Origin: Pseudoalteromonas rubra
Lineage (GTDB): Bacteria > Pseudomonadota > Gammaproteobacteria > Enterobacterales > Alteromonadaceae
Length of the DNA stretch: 64,000 nucleotides
Assembly (NCBI RefSeq): GCF_005887115.1
Contig: NZ_PNCJ01000007.1
Location: 173,095 to 237,094, forward strand
Direction: 5' to 3'
A model generated the notes under the pieces. The model was not told the DNA's origin. It did no database searches and saw only the letters and a list, made by a program, of their open reading frames with translations. Below are positions 44,607-53,028 of this stretch, in pieces (position 1 is the first letter of the stretch; each line of letters opens with the position of its first letter). The position numbers were made by a program, and so were the translations under genes.

Positions 44607-45311
44607 ATGGAACAGATTACATTGACTATGCTGATACATATAATTACTGGAACCGTTGCCATAATTGCAGGGGGTATCGCTATAGCGGTTGCAAAAGGAA
44701 AGTCCTTACACGCCGCGGCAGGCACTTGGTTTGTCTACACTATGCTCATAATGGCGCTAAGCGGCACCTTAATCGCAATATTACAGCCCATGATTATCAC
44801 AGCTATCGCAGGTATCTACACTGCTTATCTGGTCATTTCCGCGTGGCTGGCAGTCAAGTCAGCACCGAATACTCGAGGAAGATTCGATTACGCTTTCCCA
44901 GTGTGTTCACTGCTGATCATCATCGCCTGTATGTACTATAGTGGTCAGGCAGGCTCGAGCCCAGCTGAAATGAAACATGGCATCAGCGCTTATGATTACT
45001 ACTTTTTTGTATTACTCGCCAGCCTGTCTTTTATTGGTGACGTACGCCTGGTGTACTCCGCAGGTCTGGACTCAGCGCCACGACTGATACGCCATTTATG
45101 GAGGATGTGTTTTGCTTTATTTATATCGGTTGGCTCATTCTTGTCACAAGGCGCAGTAAAAGTCGTGCCGCAGGCACTTATAGACTCAGGTCTGTTAGCA
45201 ATCCCTGAGCCCGTAATCTTACTCGTTATTGTGTACTGGTGCCTAAAACTGAGCCTGGGTAACAAAATACGCCAATGGCGAGCCAACCGTACTACTCATT
45301 CTTCTTCTTGA
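44607..45311 (+). CDS. DUF2306-like membrane protein
   Basis: A 234-residue integral membrane protein with six or seven helices (ITGTVAIIAGGIAIAVAKG near the start). The ATG at 44607 has AGGAAT 9 bases upstream; the longer frame from 44568 has no site. The pattern of a His-containing first helix and KGKSLHAAAG fits the DUF2306 group of predicted membrane proteins, whose function is unknown. Its C-terminal end overlaps the end of the minus-strand gene at 45296 by 16 bases. Confidence 0.6.
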   Translation: MEQITLTMLIHIITGTVAIIAGGIAIAVAKGKSLHAAAGTWFVYTMLIMALSGTLIAILQPMIITAIAGIYTAYLVISAWLAVKSAPNTRGRFDYAFPVCSLLIIIACMYYSGQAGSSPAEMKHGISAYDYYFFVLLASLSFIGDVRLVYSAGLDSAPRLIRHLWRMCFALFISVGSFLSQGAVKVVPQALIDSGLLAIPEPVILLVIVYWCLKLSLGNKIRQWRANRTTHSSS

Positions 45312-46060
45312 GACAAATGCTGCCGGCATAGTTCAGTCACGACTGCACTTTGCCGACAGTGTTGTGAAATTACCTGATTCTCGGCTTTTTTTATCAGTAT
45401 AGCCAGCTCACCACTGTGTGTCATACGACGTAACACGTCATCGACTTTTTTAACCCAATGCCTTTGGTCCTTGTGGACATAATGGTATAACTCCAGCACT
45501 CGAAAACTACTCTGATGCGGTACAACATTCTCAATGCCAGCCTGAGCCAGCATGACTAAACCGTCGATACGATTGGTCAGTGCAACATCGGCCAATCCCT
45601 TAGAAACCAGATTCAATGCTTGTATTGTGGTGTCCGTGTCCTCTACCTTGGACATTCCTTTAGTGATGTTATTGGTGTGTTTTACACCGCGCACTTTTGC
45701 AATTCTATAATTACTCAAATCCTGTTCACTTTGGAGATCGACATGACTATCACTGCGAACAAAGGCCATGGTCTCTAGCGTGTAATAAGGGGTTGGTACG
45801 CGAATAGTATGCGGATTTTCATCGCCATAGCTGTATATTCGCATGATTTCGCCATGTCGCTTTCCGCTGCGCACCAGCTGCTGTGCCCGCTTGCCCGGGT
45901 AAGGCGTTATCACAATCGATACATTAAGCTTGCGGTACACCTCAGGTAAGACCAAGCGCCCTACTTCCTGCTCAATCAGATAATTAATTGATACAAACTG
46001 TAAGGGCCCAGCAAACACGTTGTCGCACCACAACAGCAACAATAACAGGGACTTCTTCAT
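45296..46060 (-). CDS. Periplasmic solute-binding protein, family 3-like, orphan
   Basis: A 254-residue exported protein. The first 17 residues are a signal ending in VFAGPLQ. The mature part has the layout of ABC-type amino-acid-binding proteins (family 3): residues 60-110 form one lobe and a TTIQALNLVSKGLADVALTNR stretch gives the second. No ABC permease or ATPase gene is adjacent, so it may serve as a sensor or use a transporter elsewhere. Two Cys occur near the end (HCRQSA and ELCRQH). Confidence 0.7.
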   Translation of the reverse strand: MKKSLLLLLLWCDNVFAGPLQFVSINYLIEQEVGRLVLPEVYRKLNVSIVITPYPGKRAQQLVRSGKRHGEIMRIYSYGDENPHTIRVPTPYYTLETMAFVRSDSHVDLQSEQDLSNYRIAKVRGVKHTNNITKGMSKVEDTDTTIQALNLVSKGLADVALTNRIDGLVMLAQAGIENVVPHQSSFRVLELYHYVHKDQRHWVKKVDDVLRRMTHSGELAILIKKAENQVISQHCRQSAVVTELCRQHLSQEEE

Positions 46061-46121
46061 TGGCTTACCGAGCTTTTAAGGTAATGTTTATTCGATTATT
46101 TTAGTATCACTAGGGTAAATA

Positions 46122-47132
46122 TCAATGATTGGTCGTGCAAGTTGCAACATTGCCCTTGTTGCAATAGTGATAATCCAGGTAGTAGTGTGATTGAGCTGGC
46201 TTCTTGTTCTGGGTAATAAACTGGTACAGTAGCTCAGCCCCCAGACGTCCCATTTCAAAAGGCTTCTGACCGATGTTGGTCACAGATAAGCCTCGTTGAA
46301 GCGCTTTAAGTTGCGTGTTTTCTGTATCAGCGGAGATTATCACCCGTTCCTTGTTAGCGATCAGCGTTTTAAACTGCGCCATCCGGGCTATGTAGTCAGG
46401 GTTAAATTGTGCAAACCCGGCAACAGCCAGAAATATGGGTGAATTGGGGTACTTCATCATTGTAACCAACTGATCCAACGCATCAGCTCGTCTTCCCATC
46501 GTAAAGAGTGGACAACGGTAGTGCTCTATCCAGCCATTTTCACCAGACATTCTGGCTTTACTTTGCCCGGACAACGCAAATCGCACGCCCGCAATACGTT
46601 GATTCAGATTAGGAGTTGTCTGATGCCCGGACTGCAGGCAGATATATTGTTTCGACTCGGTTTTAAAGCGCTTTGCTTCTTCTCCGAGTGCCTTACCAAA
46701 ATCAAAATTATTGGTGCCGACATACGCTAAGCGGTATGCCTCATGTTCTTTAAGTAAATCGGAGTCAAAGGTAATGACTGGAATGCCTTTCTTAGCAGCC
46801 AGTTTGAGTGCACCATCAACAAGGAACTTTGAATCTGTAGTTGAAATAAGCAGACCGTCGATGCCTTTTTTGATCAGCTCTTTGACTATCAGAACCTGTG
46901 TCCTGACATCCTGATAGTCGTCAGCACCATCGTAAAGACAATTAACATTGGGGTAGTCATGTGAAAAGTGCACGCACCCTTTATGCGATTGCTGGTAGAA
47001 GCTGTCGTTTTTGGTCTTTCCGACCACGGCAATATTGATAGGCGTGACCGCATCATTGGCACCAAAGGCCAATACCTGAGAGCACGCCAGTGTGATAAAA
47101 AGGAGAGATTTCTGTGCAACCCATTGGATCAT
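46122..47132 (-). CDS. Periplasmic sugar-binding-type protein, orphan
   Basis: A 336-residue exported protein. Residues 1-24 are a signal ending in QVLAFGAN. The rest matches type I periplasmic binding proteins (Peripla_BP_4 group): INIAVVGKTKNDSFYQQ, LLISTTDSKFLVDGALK, PVITFDSD and IAGVRFALSG. The family binds sugars or autoinducers. A TorT-like sensing role is also possible because there is no permease or ATPase next to it. It lies 61 bases upstream of the orphan family-3 binding protein on the same strand, so the two may be co-transcribed. Confidence 0.75.
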   Translation of the reverse strand: MIQWVAQKSLLFITLACSQVLAFGANDAVTPINIAVVGKTKNDSFYQQSHKGCVHFSHDYPNVNCLYDGADDYQDVRTQVLIVKELIKKGIDGLLISTTDSKFLVDGALKLAAKKGIPVITFDSDLLKEHEAYRLAYVGTNNFDFGKALGEEAKRFKTESKQYICLQSGHQTTPNLNQRIAGVRFALSGQSKARMSGENGWIEHYRCPLFTMGRRADALDQLVTMMKYPNSPIFLAVAGFAQFNPDYIARMAQFKTLIANKERVIISADTENTQLKALQRGLSVTNIGQKPFEMGRLGAELLYQFITQNKKPAQSHYYLDYHYCNKGNVATCTTNH

Positions 47133-47295
47133 GCAGGTGCCTGGCCCCGTAACTGCCTACTTTTTGACAGTGTAACCAAATCACATTAAAAAACAATCAC
47201 CTTCATGCTTATTGCAAGCTGCTTACAGCTCAAAGAATGATGAAAAGTCAGGCTACTTCCCAGGTATCAGCACAGCCTTTAAGCCATCTTGATCT

Positions 47296-47709
47296 TTACT
47301 TACAACTAAATGCCAAAGTGATCTGATACGGTTCACCCATAGAATCTTCGGCTATACCACCACCAATACTCATTGCAGCACCAACATCATCAACTGCATT
47401 CTCACCTAAGATCCACATTGCGGTGCCAGCTGCTTCGACTGCCGTCGCTATGTTGCGTTTTTGCAAGTACTCCTGCTCAGGCATTGATCCCATATAAGTA
47501 ATGTTTTCATTTTGAATGTAAGCATGACCGCGCTCTTGCTCATCGCAATAATGATTGGCCTGATCTAGCGCTTCCTTACCCGCAGCCTCTCTGGTCTCAG
47601 CAGTCAAGTTTACATAGTGCTTGCCGTCAGCTGAAGGACGAACGTTATTGTGATGTGCGCAACCACTTGCAAAGATGGCGACCAAAGAGAATGCAATCCA
47701 GTTTTTCAT
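47296..47709 (-). CDS. Small lipoprotein of unknown function
   Basis: A 137-residue predicted lipoprotein. The start at 47709 gives a signal ending in the lipobox IFASGCAHHN (Cys17) and has an AGGG site a few bases upstream; the longer frame from 47763 has no signal. The mature part has a conserved-looking KHYVNLTAETREAAGKEAL stretch, a Gly/Ala-rich hydrophobic segment near residue 100 and two further Cys. I do not recognise the family. Confidence 0.6.
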   Translation of the reverse strand: MKNWIAFSLVAIFASGCAHHNNVRPSADGKHYVNLTAETREAAGKEALDQANHYCDEQERGHAYIQNENITYMGSMPEQEYLQKRNIATAVEAAGTAMWILGENAVDDVGAAMSIGGGIAEDSMGEPYQITLAFSCK

Positions 47710-47795
47710 GATGTTTACCCTGACTAATATGTATTTATTAAGGCAGAGTATATTCGGGAACACCGTGGCATTCAGTGAGAGAATGTTGAAAAATG

Positions 47796-48044
47796 TTATC
47801 TCTGTATCACACCGTCACTCGCTGCTAATATCTGGCATGGCCGCCCGGATTTGAAACGCTCGTATAACGCATGGTCAAACAAAATCGTGTCACTCACCCT
47901 CTGATCAGCATATTGGTAGGTTACCAGCATATGCGCCTGATGACACACCAACGGGTTAATCAGACGCTTATCACTGACAAGCACTAAATCAATGACCGGG
48001 CACTGACGATAATACGGTTTCTCTTTCCTTGAAAGGCGCCACAT
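47796..48044 (-). CDS. Small hypothetical protein in a peptidase operon
   Basis: An 82-residue protein with no signal or membrane segment. It starts one base after the stop of the ornithine-cyclodeaminase-family gene (TAATATG), with GGAG in the coding end of that gene, so it is translationally coupled. It has three Cys, several His, and a central DHALYERFKSG stretch. I do not recognise it. Strict coupling suggests it acts with the upstream enzyme. Confidence 0.5.
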   Translation of the reverse strand: MWRLSRKEKPYYRQCPVIDLVLVSDKRLINPLVCHQAHMLVTYQYADQRVSDTILFDHALYERFKSGRPCQILAASDGVIQR

Positions 48045-48045
48045 A

Positions 48046-48984
48046 TTAACAATGCTCCATTACCAGTTTGGCAGCAATCAAATCACTGAGTGCTGTACCT
48101 ACCGACTTAAACAAAGTAATTTCACTATCGAGGTTGCGCAGATAACGATTTTCCCGAGCCATATCAGCCAGCTCCCCCTCAACCTGCTCGGCTTTAAATA
48201 CCCCTTGCTGTATTGGGATAAGTAGTTCTCCAGCTTCATTCAAGACGTTAGCTCTGCTGTCCACAAACACACGACTGGCAAGTAAAGTCGCAGTATCTAT
48301 TTCTCTGGCATTTTTGTGATGATTACCTATCAGGTCAATATGTGTACCTGGTTTCAACCAGCGCCCGTCAAATAGTGGCTTATGGCTTCCTGTCGCAGTG
48401 CAGATAACATCTGCCGAACTGATCACCTCTGCACTGCTTTGACCTAGCTCGAATCTAACCTCAGGAAACATAGCCACCAAAGACGCCTGAAGGCTGGCCG
48501 CTTTATCGGCATTTCTGGCGATCAGCGTTACCTTTTTATAACCCCTTACGGCCAGATGCGCGCGGACCATGTAAGGTGCCAGCTTGCCAGAGCCAAACAC
48601 CACCAAATGCGTGGTATCTTCTCTGGCAAGGTATGATGCTGCCAGAGCTGACACCGCTGCCGTGCGCCATAAAGTCACCTGGGTGCCATCCACCAGCGCC
48701 AACGGTTCACCGTACGCACGATCAAACAACATAATCTTGGAGTAAAGGCTGGCTTTACCATGGACGTCATTGTCGGGGAAATAGGTGAAAGCTTTTACAC
48801 CAATGACAGTGTCATTCCATGCTGGTAGCACAGCGAATGCATCATGATTATCGGTATGTGTATCCAGTTCAAAAACACTGCGCTTTGGCATAGCATGCTC
48901 GCTGGCAAACCCGCACTGAAGCGCCGCAATCAGATTTGGAAATGTGAGCGCCTGATGAACCTGTTTACGGTCGATGATTTTCAT
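48046..48984 (-). CDS. Ornithine cyclodeaminase / mu-crystallin family protein
   Basis: A 312-residue NAD(P)-dependent enzyme. The fold is marked by an N-terminal lobe (GVKAFTYFPDNDVHGKASLYSK), a Rossmann motif VVFGSGKLAPYMVRAH near residue 128 and VICTATGSHKPLFDG later. Family members interconvert cyclic imino acids and amino acids: ornithine cyclodeaminase, pyrroline-2-carboxylate reductase, ketimine reductases and siderophore-building enzymes. Which one this is cannot be told. It lies 10 bases downstream of a Xaa-Pro peptidase gene, so proline or a related imino acid is a reasonable substrate guess. Confidence 0.85.
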   Translation of the reverse strand: MKIIDRKQVHQALTFPNLIAALQCGFASEHAMPKRSVFELDTHTDNHDAFAVLPAWNDTVIGVKAFTYFPDNDVHGKASLYSKIMLFDRAYGEPLALVDGTQVTLWRTAAVSALAASYLAREDTTHLVVFGSGKLAPYMVRAHLAVRGYKKVTLIARNADKAASLQASLVAMFPEVRFELGQSSAEVISSADVICTATGSHKPLFDGRWLKPGTHIDLIGNHHKNAREIDTATLLASRVFVDSRANVLNEAGELLIPIQQGVFKAEQVEGELADMARENRYLRNLDSEITLFKSVGTALSDLIAAKLVMEHC

Positions 48985-48993
48985 AATCTCTTC

Positions 48994-50070
48994 TTAGAGC
49001 TCAAAATGTTGAGGGGAGTGAGTAAGGAGCTCATAGCCAGCTTCAGTGATAGCAATATCTTCTTCCAGCCTGACCCCACCATAACCCGGAATGTAAATAC
49101 CAGGCTCTATGGTAATGACATTGCCCTGTTCAAGATGATAATTGACACCGGATTTGATGAAAGGCTGCTCATGTAAGAAAAGCCCCAGGCCATGACCTAG
49201 TCCCTCACCTGCATATTGAGCAAAATCACTGTCAAGCAGCACAGCATGGGCAGCCTCATTCAACACCTGACAATCTAAACCAGCGCGCGCTCTAGCCAGA
49301 GCTGCTTGCTGAGCTGTTTGCACTGTATCAAACATTGCCCGTTGTCTGGTACTTGGGGTGCCATACACATAGGTCCGTGTCATATCCGAGCGATAGCCGT
49401 CCACAACAGCACCGAAATCAATCAGGATTAAATCTCCATGCTGAAGTGTCTGCTTTGAAGGATTTCCGTGTGGTAAGGCACTGCGTGCACCAAACAGAAG
49501 TATGGTGTCAAACGAAACGCCCTCAGATCCTAATTTTTGCATCCGATAATCTAACTCCAATGCTAGATCACGTTCACTCACCCCCTCTTTTATTAGAGGT
49601 AACGTATCTGCCAGTGCCTGATCAGCTATCTGTGCAGCCTGACGAATGCGGGTAATCTCATGCGCGGTTTTAACCTGTCTTAATTGTTCTACCAGCCCGA
49701 GTATTGGCGTTAGAACACGGCCTGAGAGTTCCTTACTGATCTGCTGCCACTGGCCTACATCAATATGAGCTGCATCAAAAGCAAGTACCTTTAACTGCCC
49801 AGATAAACGGCTCAGGCATTGACCCAGGCTTTCAGTATCTCGGTGCCTGAGTACCACTTCAGCCTGTTCAGCTTCTTTCTGTGCTCGCTCAAAGTAACGA
49901 TAGTCGGTAATCAGTAAACACTGTTCATGACTGATCAATAGCGTGGCTGCATGACCACTGAATCCACACAAATAACGAATGTTCTCATAACCGAAGACTA
50001 GCATTCCCTCATAGCCGGATGTCAGAAGCTGATTGCGTAAACTGGTTTGCCGTTGTATATACTGACTCAT
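48994..50070 (-). CDS. M24-family Xaa-Pro dipeptidase
   Basis: A 358-residue metallopeptidase. The N-terminal 120 residues are the creatinase-like lobe. The catalytic lobe has all five metal ligands: Asp in LIDFGAVVDG, Asp in YRSDMTRTYVYG, His in GLGHGLGLFLHE, Glu in TIEPGIYIPG and Glu in VRLEEDIAI. It cleaves peptides with proline in the second position, probably in the cytoplasm since there is no signal. The gene is first in an operon with the ornithine-cyclodeaminase-family protein (10 bases on) and the small ORF. It is divergent from the micropeptide gene at 50377. Confidence 0.9.
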   Translation of the reverse strand: MSQYIQRQTSLRNQLLTSGYEGMLVFGYENIRYLCGFSGHAATLLISHEQCLLITDYRYFERAQKEAEQAEVVLRHRDTESLGQCLSRLSGQLKVLAFDAAHIDVGQWQQISKELSGRVLTPILGLVEQLRQVKTAHEITRIRQAAQIADQALADTLPLIKEGVSERDLALELDYRMQKLGSEGVSFDTILLFGARSALPHGNPSKQTLQHGDLILIDFGAVVDGYRSDMTRTYVYGTPSTRQRAMFDTVQTAQQAALARARAGLDCQVLNEAAHAVLLDSDFAQYAGEGLGHGLGLFLHEQPFIKSGVNYHLEQGNVITIEPGIYIPGYGGVRLEEDIAITEAGYELLTHSPQHFEL

Positions 50071-50376
50071 CTTAGAAAAGACCTATTTCATACCTCAATA
50101 AGCTAAGCCTACCAGACAAAAATAGCTTTGAATACATTATACCAATAAAACATTTTTCATCATAAAACCGTATTACTTCATCTTTAAATCAAAGATAAGC
50201 ATCTTAATATCATACTTTTAAACTAACGTACTCTTGACTAACCATCATAAAAAACCAATAATGGATATTGTATGCAATAAGCATACAGTTTGAGCGACAG
50301 CTGTAGACCATCACTTTAACCTAGTTGGCTCAGGTAGTGTTGCTCTTCAATATTTGAAAAGATAAGGAAAATTGAA
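50071..50376. other. Divergent intergenic region upstream of the peptidase operon and the micropeptide
   Basis: A 306-base AT-rich stretch that must carry promoters for the minus-strand peptidase operon and the plus-strand micropeptide. The run TTATACCAATAAAAC near 50139 resembles the end of the TATACCAATTT repeat family but no full copy is present. No reading frame is supported. Confidence 0.5.
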
Positions 50377-50535
50377 ATGAAAATACTTTTAAAGAAAAAA
50401 AGCCTGAAAGCCCTTACACATCAAGCTATCATCAATAAAAATCTAACCGCAGATGTGGTGGGTGGTGGCCTGCCTAATCCCCATACGGCGCATGCCGGGG
50501 ACTGTCAGCCACACACAGACTGCGGTAACTGCTAA
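50377..50535 (+). CDS. Double-glycine leader micropeptide, candidate RiPP precursor
   Basis: A 52-residue peptide with an AAGGAAA ribosome site 6 bases before the ATG. The leader part (residues 1-30) is Lys/Leu-rich (MKILLKKKSLKAL) and ends in ADVVGGG (GG at 29-30, a third Gly at 31). The rest (31-52) is GLPNPHTAHAGDCQPHTDC followed by GNC, with three Cys and three His. Its end is close to a terminator. The other micropeptide at 43022 has the same plan: basic leader, GG, Pro soon after, three Cys. No modifying enzyme or transporter is next to it, so processing would need enzymes from elsewhere. It was too short to be called by a length filter but has a clean start, stop and terminator. Confidence 0.65.
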   Translation: MKILLKKKSLKALTHQAIINKNLTADVVGGGLPNPHTAHAGDCQPHTDCGNC

Positions 50536-50547
50536 GTCAGGTAACTG

Positions 50548-50571
50548 AGAGGGATATCACTCCCTCTTTTT
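50548..50571 (+). terminator. Rho-independent terminator of the micropeptide gene
   Basis: A 7-bp stem (AGAGGGA at 50548-50554, TCCCTCT at 50561-50567) with a 6-base loop, followed by TTTT. It stands 12 bases past the stop of the micropeptide. Confidence 0.9.
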
Positions 50572-50779
50572 GAACAATGAATCAGAATAATAAAAAGACG
50601 TAAATTAGATCTACAATAAGCGCCTTTTTACGGACTAAAACTAAGGCGCCTCTAAAATTTAGCTTTATGATACTCTCCAACGGTCGACACTTTCTCCCAC
50701 AATCGCAGTGGTCTGCTACCTGTTGGTAAGTTCACTTAATGGAATACTTTGGTATCAAGCTTGTCACCGAGTGCCTTAC

Positions 50780-51110
50780 GCCACTTTGTCACGCAGCTCA
50801 ACGAGGCATTCTGGCACATCGGGCCAATATCTGATTACAGCATGTTCAGCGCTATCTGAAAGTGATGTCCTGGCGCTGCATCGCGATAAATCAGCGTTTT
50901 CATACCAAAGCTTGGAACAGCTTTCATGTCTTTGAGATTGATGGCAAATACACCGGTCGGCTATCATCCATATAAAGCACACTGTAATAGCCACCCGGTG
51001 CAACGACTCCAACTTTTTTTGACAATGCGGCGAACTGCTACTTTTTGAGGCGGTAATGTCGAGAAGTATTGCGGTGCTTTTTTATTTATACAGCCGCTTA
51101 TGACACGCTT
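50780..51110 (-). pseudogene. Decayed DUF885 gene fragment
   Basis: The minus strand encodes fragments of a DUF885 protein in shifting frames. From the right: KKAPQYFSTLPPQKVAVRR, then after a shift [18 protein letters not shown], then after a second shift [20 protein letters not shown] and [12 protein letters not shown], then a stop and SDIGPM. The family motif around the metal site is HEAVPGHH; here it reads RDAAPGHH. Two frameshifts, one at an A7 run (51014-51020) and one near 50945, a nonsense codon and loss of the His-Glu pair make it non-functional. Only the middle of the normally 550-residue-plus protein is recognisable; both ends are gone. Confidence 0.7.
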
Positions 51111-51136
51111 TGATAATCATGACTATTGTCGCTCAC

Positions 51137-52150
51137 TCACCCACTTTGCTTGCTCAAAATATAGCGCTGTACTGCCTGATTATGCTCTCGTAAAGACTTT
51201 GAAAAATAATGGCTGCCGTCACCTTTGGATACAAAATACAGATAATCTGTTTGCGCTGGCTGAGTTGCCGCTTTTATCGCATCAAATGACGGCATGGCGA
51301 TAGGAGTCGGCGGTAACCCTCTAATTCTATATGTGTTATAAGGTGTATGTTCACGTAAGTCACGGCGCTTGATATCACCGTCAAAACGCTCACCCAATCC
51401 ATAAATGACCGTCGGATCCGTTTGCAATCGCATCTTGCGGTTCAACCGATTGACAAATACAGACGCGATAACTGGGCGCTCCACTGCTTTGCCGGTTTCC
51501 TTTTCGATGATTGATGCCAGGATCAGTGCCTCGTAGGCTGAATTGATAGGAAGATCCTCTGAACGTTGTTGCCATGCAAATTTCAGTTGCTGCTGCATAC
51601 GCTCACTGGCACGTTTTATCAGGGCAGATGCTTTACTGTGCGCGTGGTAATGATAGGTTTCGGGATATAACCAGCCTTCCGGATGAAAAGCCTGATCACC
51701 GGACAGCCCTGCTGTATCAAGGCGCATGTGCTTTGCCACGTCCGCTTCGTTCAGGTCAAAGTGAATAAACGGTGCATCTTTGAGGTTTGTCAGTACCTGT
51801 TTAAAGGTTTGCCCTTCAATAATGGTGAACATGAAATCGGCCTGCGCCCCGGCACTTAGCTTTGATAGCGCATCGAGTACACTCAAACCTTGTAATTCAT
51901 AGACACCCGCTTTGACTTTGACCCGCTCGGGGAATATTTTGCCGTAAACCTGATAAGGCAAGCAGCTGTCTACCCAGCTCTGGCGTTGCCAGCGCTGGCA
52001 AATGGCCAAAAAGCTGTCTCCCCGCTTCACCTCAAAGTAGTGGGTATCGCTGCGAAGTGGTGCATCCTTAAACTCTGAAATGGTGTGCGTGGCTGCCAGT
52101 ACAACAATGACTAATCCCAACAGCAAAAGTAAAATCAGCTTTTTAATCAT
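51137..52150 (-). CDS. mltG: Endolytic murein transglycosylase
   Basis: A 337-residue protein of the YceG family. A membrane helix spans residues 5-22. A LysM-like region and the catalytic YceG domain follow, with the active-site Glu in LASIIEKETGKAVE (near residue 218). It cleaves new glycan chains and is proposed to end their synthesis. Its start overlaps the pabC stop by 4 bases (ATGA), so the two are coupled, as in most gammaproteobacteria. Normally tmk and holB follow; here a decayed gene follows instead. Confidence 0.92.
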   Translation of the reverse strand: MIKKLILLLLLGLVIVVLAATHTISEFKDAPLRSDTHYFEVKRGDSFLAICQRWQRQSWVDSCLPYQVYGKIFPERVKVKAGVYELQGLSVLDALSKLSAGAQADFMFTIIEGQTFKQVLTNLKDAPFIHFDLNEADVAKHMRLDTAGLSGDQAFHPEGWLYPETYHYHAHSKASALIKRASERMQQQLKFAWQQRSEDLPINSAYEALILASIIEKETGKAVERPVIASVFVNRLNRKMRLQTDPTVIYGLGERFDGDIKRRDLREHTPYNTYRIRGLPPTPIAMPSFDAIKAATQPAQTDYLYFVSKGDGSHYFSKSLREHNQAVQRYILSKQSG

Positions 52151-52914
52151 GATCTAACAACAAGCTCCTTTGCCCAGGCATGCGCCTTTTCCAGGTTGAA
52201 ACAATGATTATCAATCTGACGTACCGGCACCAGGCCCATCAGGCTGTTACACAGATAAACAGCGTCAGCCACATAAACAGACTCCAGGCTCAGAGAAGTC
52301 GTTTGAATGGCGTTATGCTGTTGCAGGCTGGAGAGAAAAACGCCCTGGATCCCACAGTGAGATAAATCGGGCGTATACCAGTACTTATCTTTATAGATCA
52401 GAATGTTGGCTGCAGAACTCTCTATGACCAAGCCCTGTAAGTCCATCACAAGTACATCATCCGTAGCTTTATTGGCAGCATTTTGCTTGATCAGCACCTG
52501 CTCCAGACGGTTCAGTGTTTTCAGCCCGGCTAACGTAGGTTGGTGACCCAAACGAACATCAGACAGGGCGAGAGTCACGCCCTCATCACGCCAGCGCGCA
52601 TAATGAGTTGGATACGCCGATAGCGACACTAGGGTTTTCACCTGAACCTGGTCGGGCAAGCTATAGCCTCTGCCGCCCTCTCCTCGGGTGATCACCACTT
52701 TGAGCACGCCTTCATCCACATCCCTCGACGCGCTCTCGCATTGCTCTGTCAGTGCCCTAAAGTCTAGCTCTGGGAAATACAAAGCACGTGCGCACTGCGC
52801 CAAGCGTTTTAAATGGCCTTCCCAGTGCTCCAATTTACCCGTTGAAATTTTAACCGTTGTAAAAAAGCCATCACCGTAATTGAGGCCACGATCCAGACTA
52901 CTTACCTGCTGCAT
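52147..52914 (-). CDS. pabC: Aminodeoxychorismate lyase
   Basis: A 255-residue PLP enzyme that releases pyruvate from aminodeoxychorismate to make p-aminobenzoate for folate. The start at 52914 (MQQVSSLDRGLNYGDGFFTT) fits the family; the longer frame to 53001 runs into a terminator. The PLP-binding Lys lies in LAGLKTLNRLEQV, and the SSAANILI stretch is typical of the fold. It is preceded by a terminator at 52985-53010 and so has its own promoter. Confidence 0.9.
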   Translation of the reverse strand: MQQVSSLDRGLNYGDGFFTTVKISTGKLEHWEGHLKRLAQCARALYFPELDFRALTEQCESASRDVDEGVLKVVITRGEGGRGYSLPDQVQVKTLVSLSAYPTHYARWRDEGVTLALSDVRLGHQPTLAGLKTLNRLEQVLIKQNAANKATDDVLVMDLQGLVIESSAANILIYKDKYWYTPDLSHCGIQGVFLSSLQQHNAIQTTSLSLESVYVADAVYLCNSLMGLVPVRQIDNHCFNLEKAHAWAKELVVRS

Positions 52915-52984
52915 TATTCTTAACCACACCAAATAGATTGACCCAACTGTATCATATTCGCCATTCACACGGTGCCATATAGAC

Positions 52985-53010
52985 ATAAAAAAACCCGGCA
53001 TTGCCGGGTT
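52985..53010 (-). terminator. Rho-independent terminator of the fab operon
   Basis: An 8-bp stem (AACCCGGC at 52992-52999, GCCGGGTT at 53003-53010) with a 3-base loop and a T-run on the minus strand, just after the fabF stop. It separates fabF from pabC. Confidence 0.92.
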
Positions 53011-53028
53011 CTTATACTGAGTTAGCTA

